The notes under the pieces: model-generated
What the model was told of the DNA's origin: nothing
The model's input: the letters and a program-made list of their open reading frames with translations, nothing else
Database searches by the model: none
Program-made: the position numbers and the translations under genes
In this document: positions 12,200 through 12,340 of the stretch, one piece after another
Layout: each line of letters begins with the position of its first letter
How positions within the stretch are numbered: position 1 is the first letter of the stretch
NCBI GenBank assembly: GCA_937875975.1
Contig: CALEEU010000336.1
Location: forward strand, 1 to 12,340
Origin: an uncultured Opitutia bacterium
GTDB taxonomy: Bacteria; Verrucomicrobiota; Verrucomicrobiia; Opitutales; UBA953
Direction: 5' to 3'
DNA length: 12,340 nucleotides

Positions 12200-12340
12200 T
12201 CAGGCCAGCTGCAGCCAGCGCGCACCCAGGTAAAGCCACAGGGGCGTGACTAAAGGGCAACAGAGCATCGTAATCACCGAACAGCGTAAGGAGATCAGGA
12301 CCTCCCCCTTGAACATCTCGACGATCAGGAAGGTGAAGAT
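12200..12340 (-). CDS. C-terminal fragment of an unidentified membrane protein
   Basis: An open frame enters from the right edge and ends at TGA (12202-12200), giving the last 46 residues of a protein whose start lies outside the window. The fragment begins IFTFLIVEMFKGEVLISLRC, continues with a hydrophobic stretch (SVITMLCCPLVTPLWLYLGA), and ends RWLQLA, so it probably contains one or two membrane helices. I do not recognise the family. It lies 48 bases upstream of the COG3014-like gene on the same strand and could be the previous gene of the same operon. No terminator is visible in the 48-base gap (12152-12199), and no clear promoter either. Confidence 0.55.
   Translation of the reverse strand: MFTFLIVEMFKGEVLISLRCSVITMLCCPLVTPLWLYLGARWLQLA

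Overview
The window is GC-rich bacterial chromosome, densely coded, with no RNA gene, CRISPR array, insertion sequence or phage gene visible. The gene set is core metabolism and cell envelope. Three things suggest a member of the PVC superphylum, most likely Verrucomicrobiota and perhaps Opitutae: start codons without Shine-Dalgarno sequences, a divergent CdsA signature, and a run of TPR, ExbB-like and ExbD-like genes. This placement is an inference and no rRNA supports it.

Left part (1-4687, + strand): a tightly packed, probably single operon. It holds a TPR-type protein open at the window edge, an ExbB/TolQ-like and an ExbD/TolR-like inner-membrane pair, then uppS (undecaprenyl-diphosphate synthase), cdsA (CDP-diacylglycerol synthase) and miaA (tRNA dimethylallyltransferase). 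Neighbouring genes overlap by 1-4 bases or are 1-45 bases apart. The theme is envelope energisation plus lipid-carrier and phospholipid synthesis, and UppS and MiaA both draw on the C5 isoprenoid pool.

Middle part (4688-8698, + strand): three genes that look like separate transcription units: a BCP/AhpE-type peroxiredoxin followed by a very strong terminator, acnA (aconitase A) followed by a second strong terminator, and aroQ (type II 3-dehydroquinase) with a Lys/Ala-rich tail.

Right part (8701-12340, - strand): it converges on aroQ with a 2-base gap. In transcription order it holds the tail of an unrecognised membrane protein, then three consecutive outer-membrane-type lipoproteins (a COG3014-like TPR lipoprotein, a YcfL-like protein and an LpoB-like penicillin-binding-protein activator), then a DAO-family FAD oxidoreductase. 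An intrinsic terminator after the lipoprotein genes overlaps the first codons of the oxidoreductase gene.

No clearly new defence or mobile system is present. The points most worth a second look are the terminator that doubles as the oxidoreductase start, the ExbD-like protein that lacks the usual membrane aspartate, and the LpoB/YcfL/COG3014 lipoprotein cluster with an unusually short LpoB tether.
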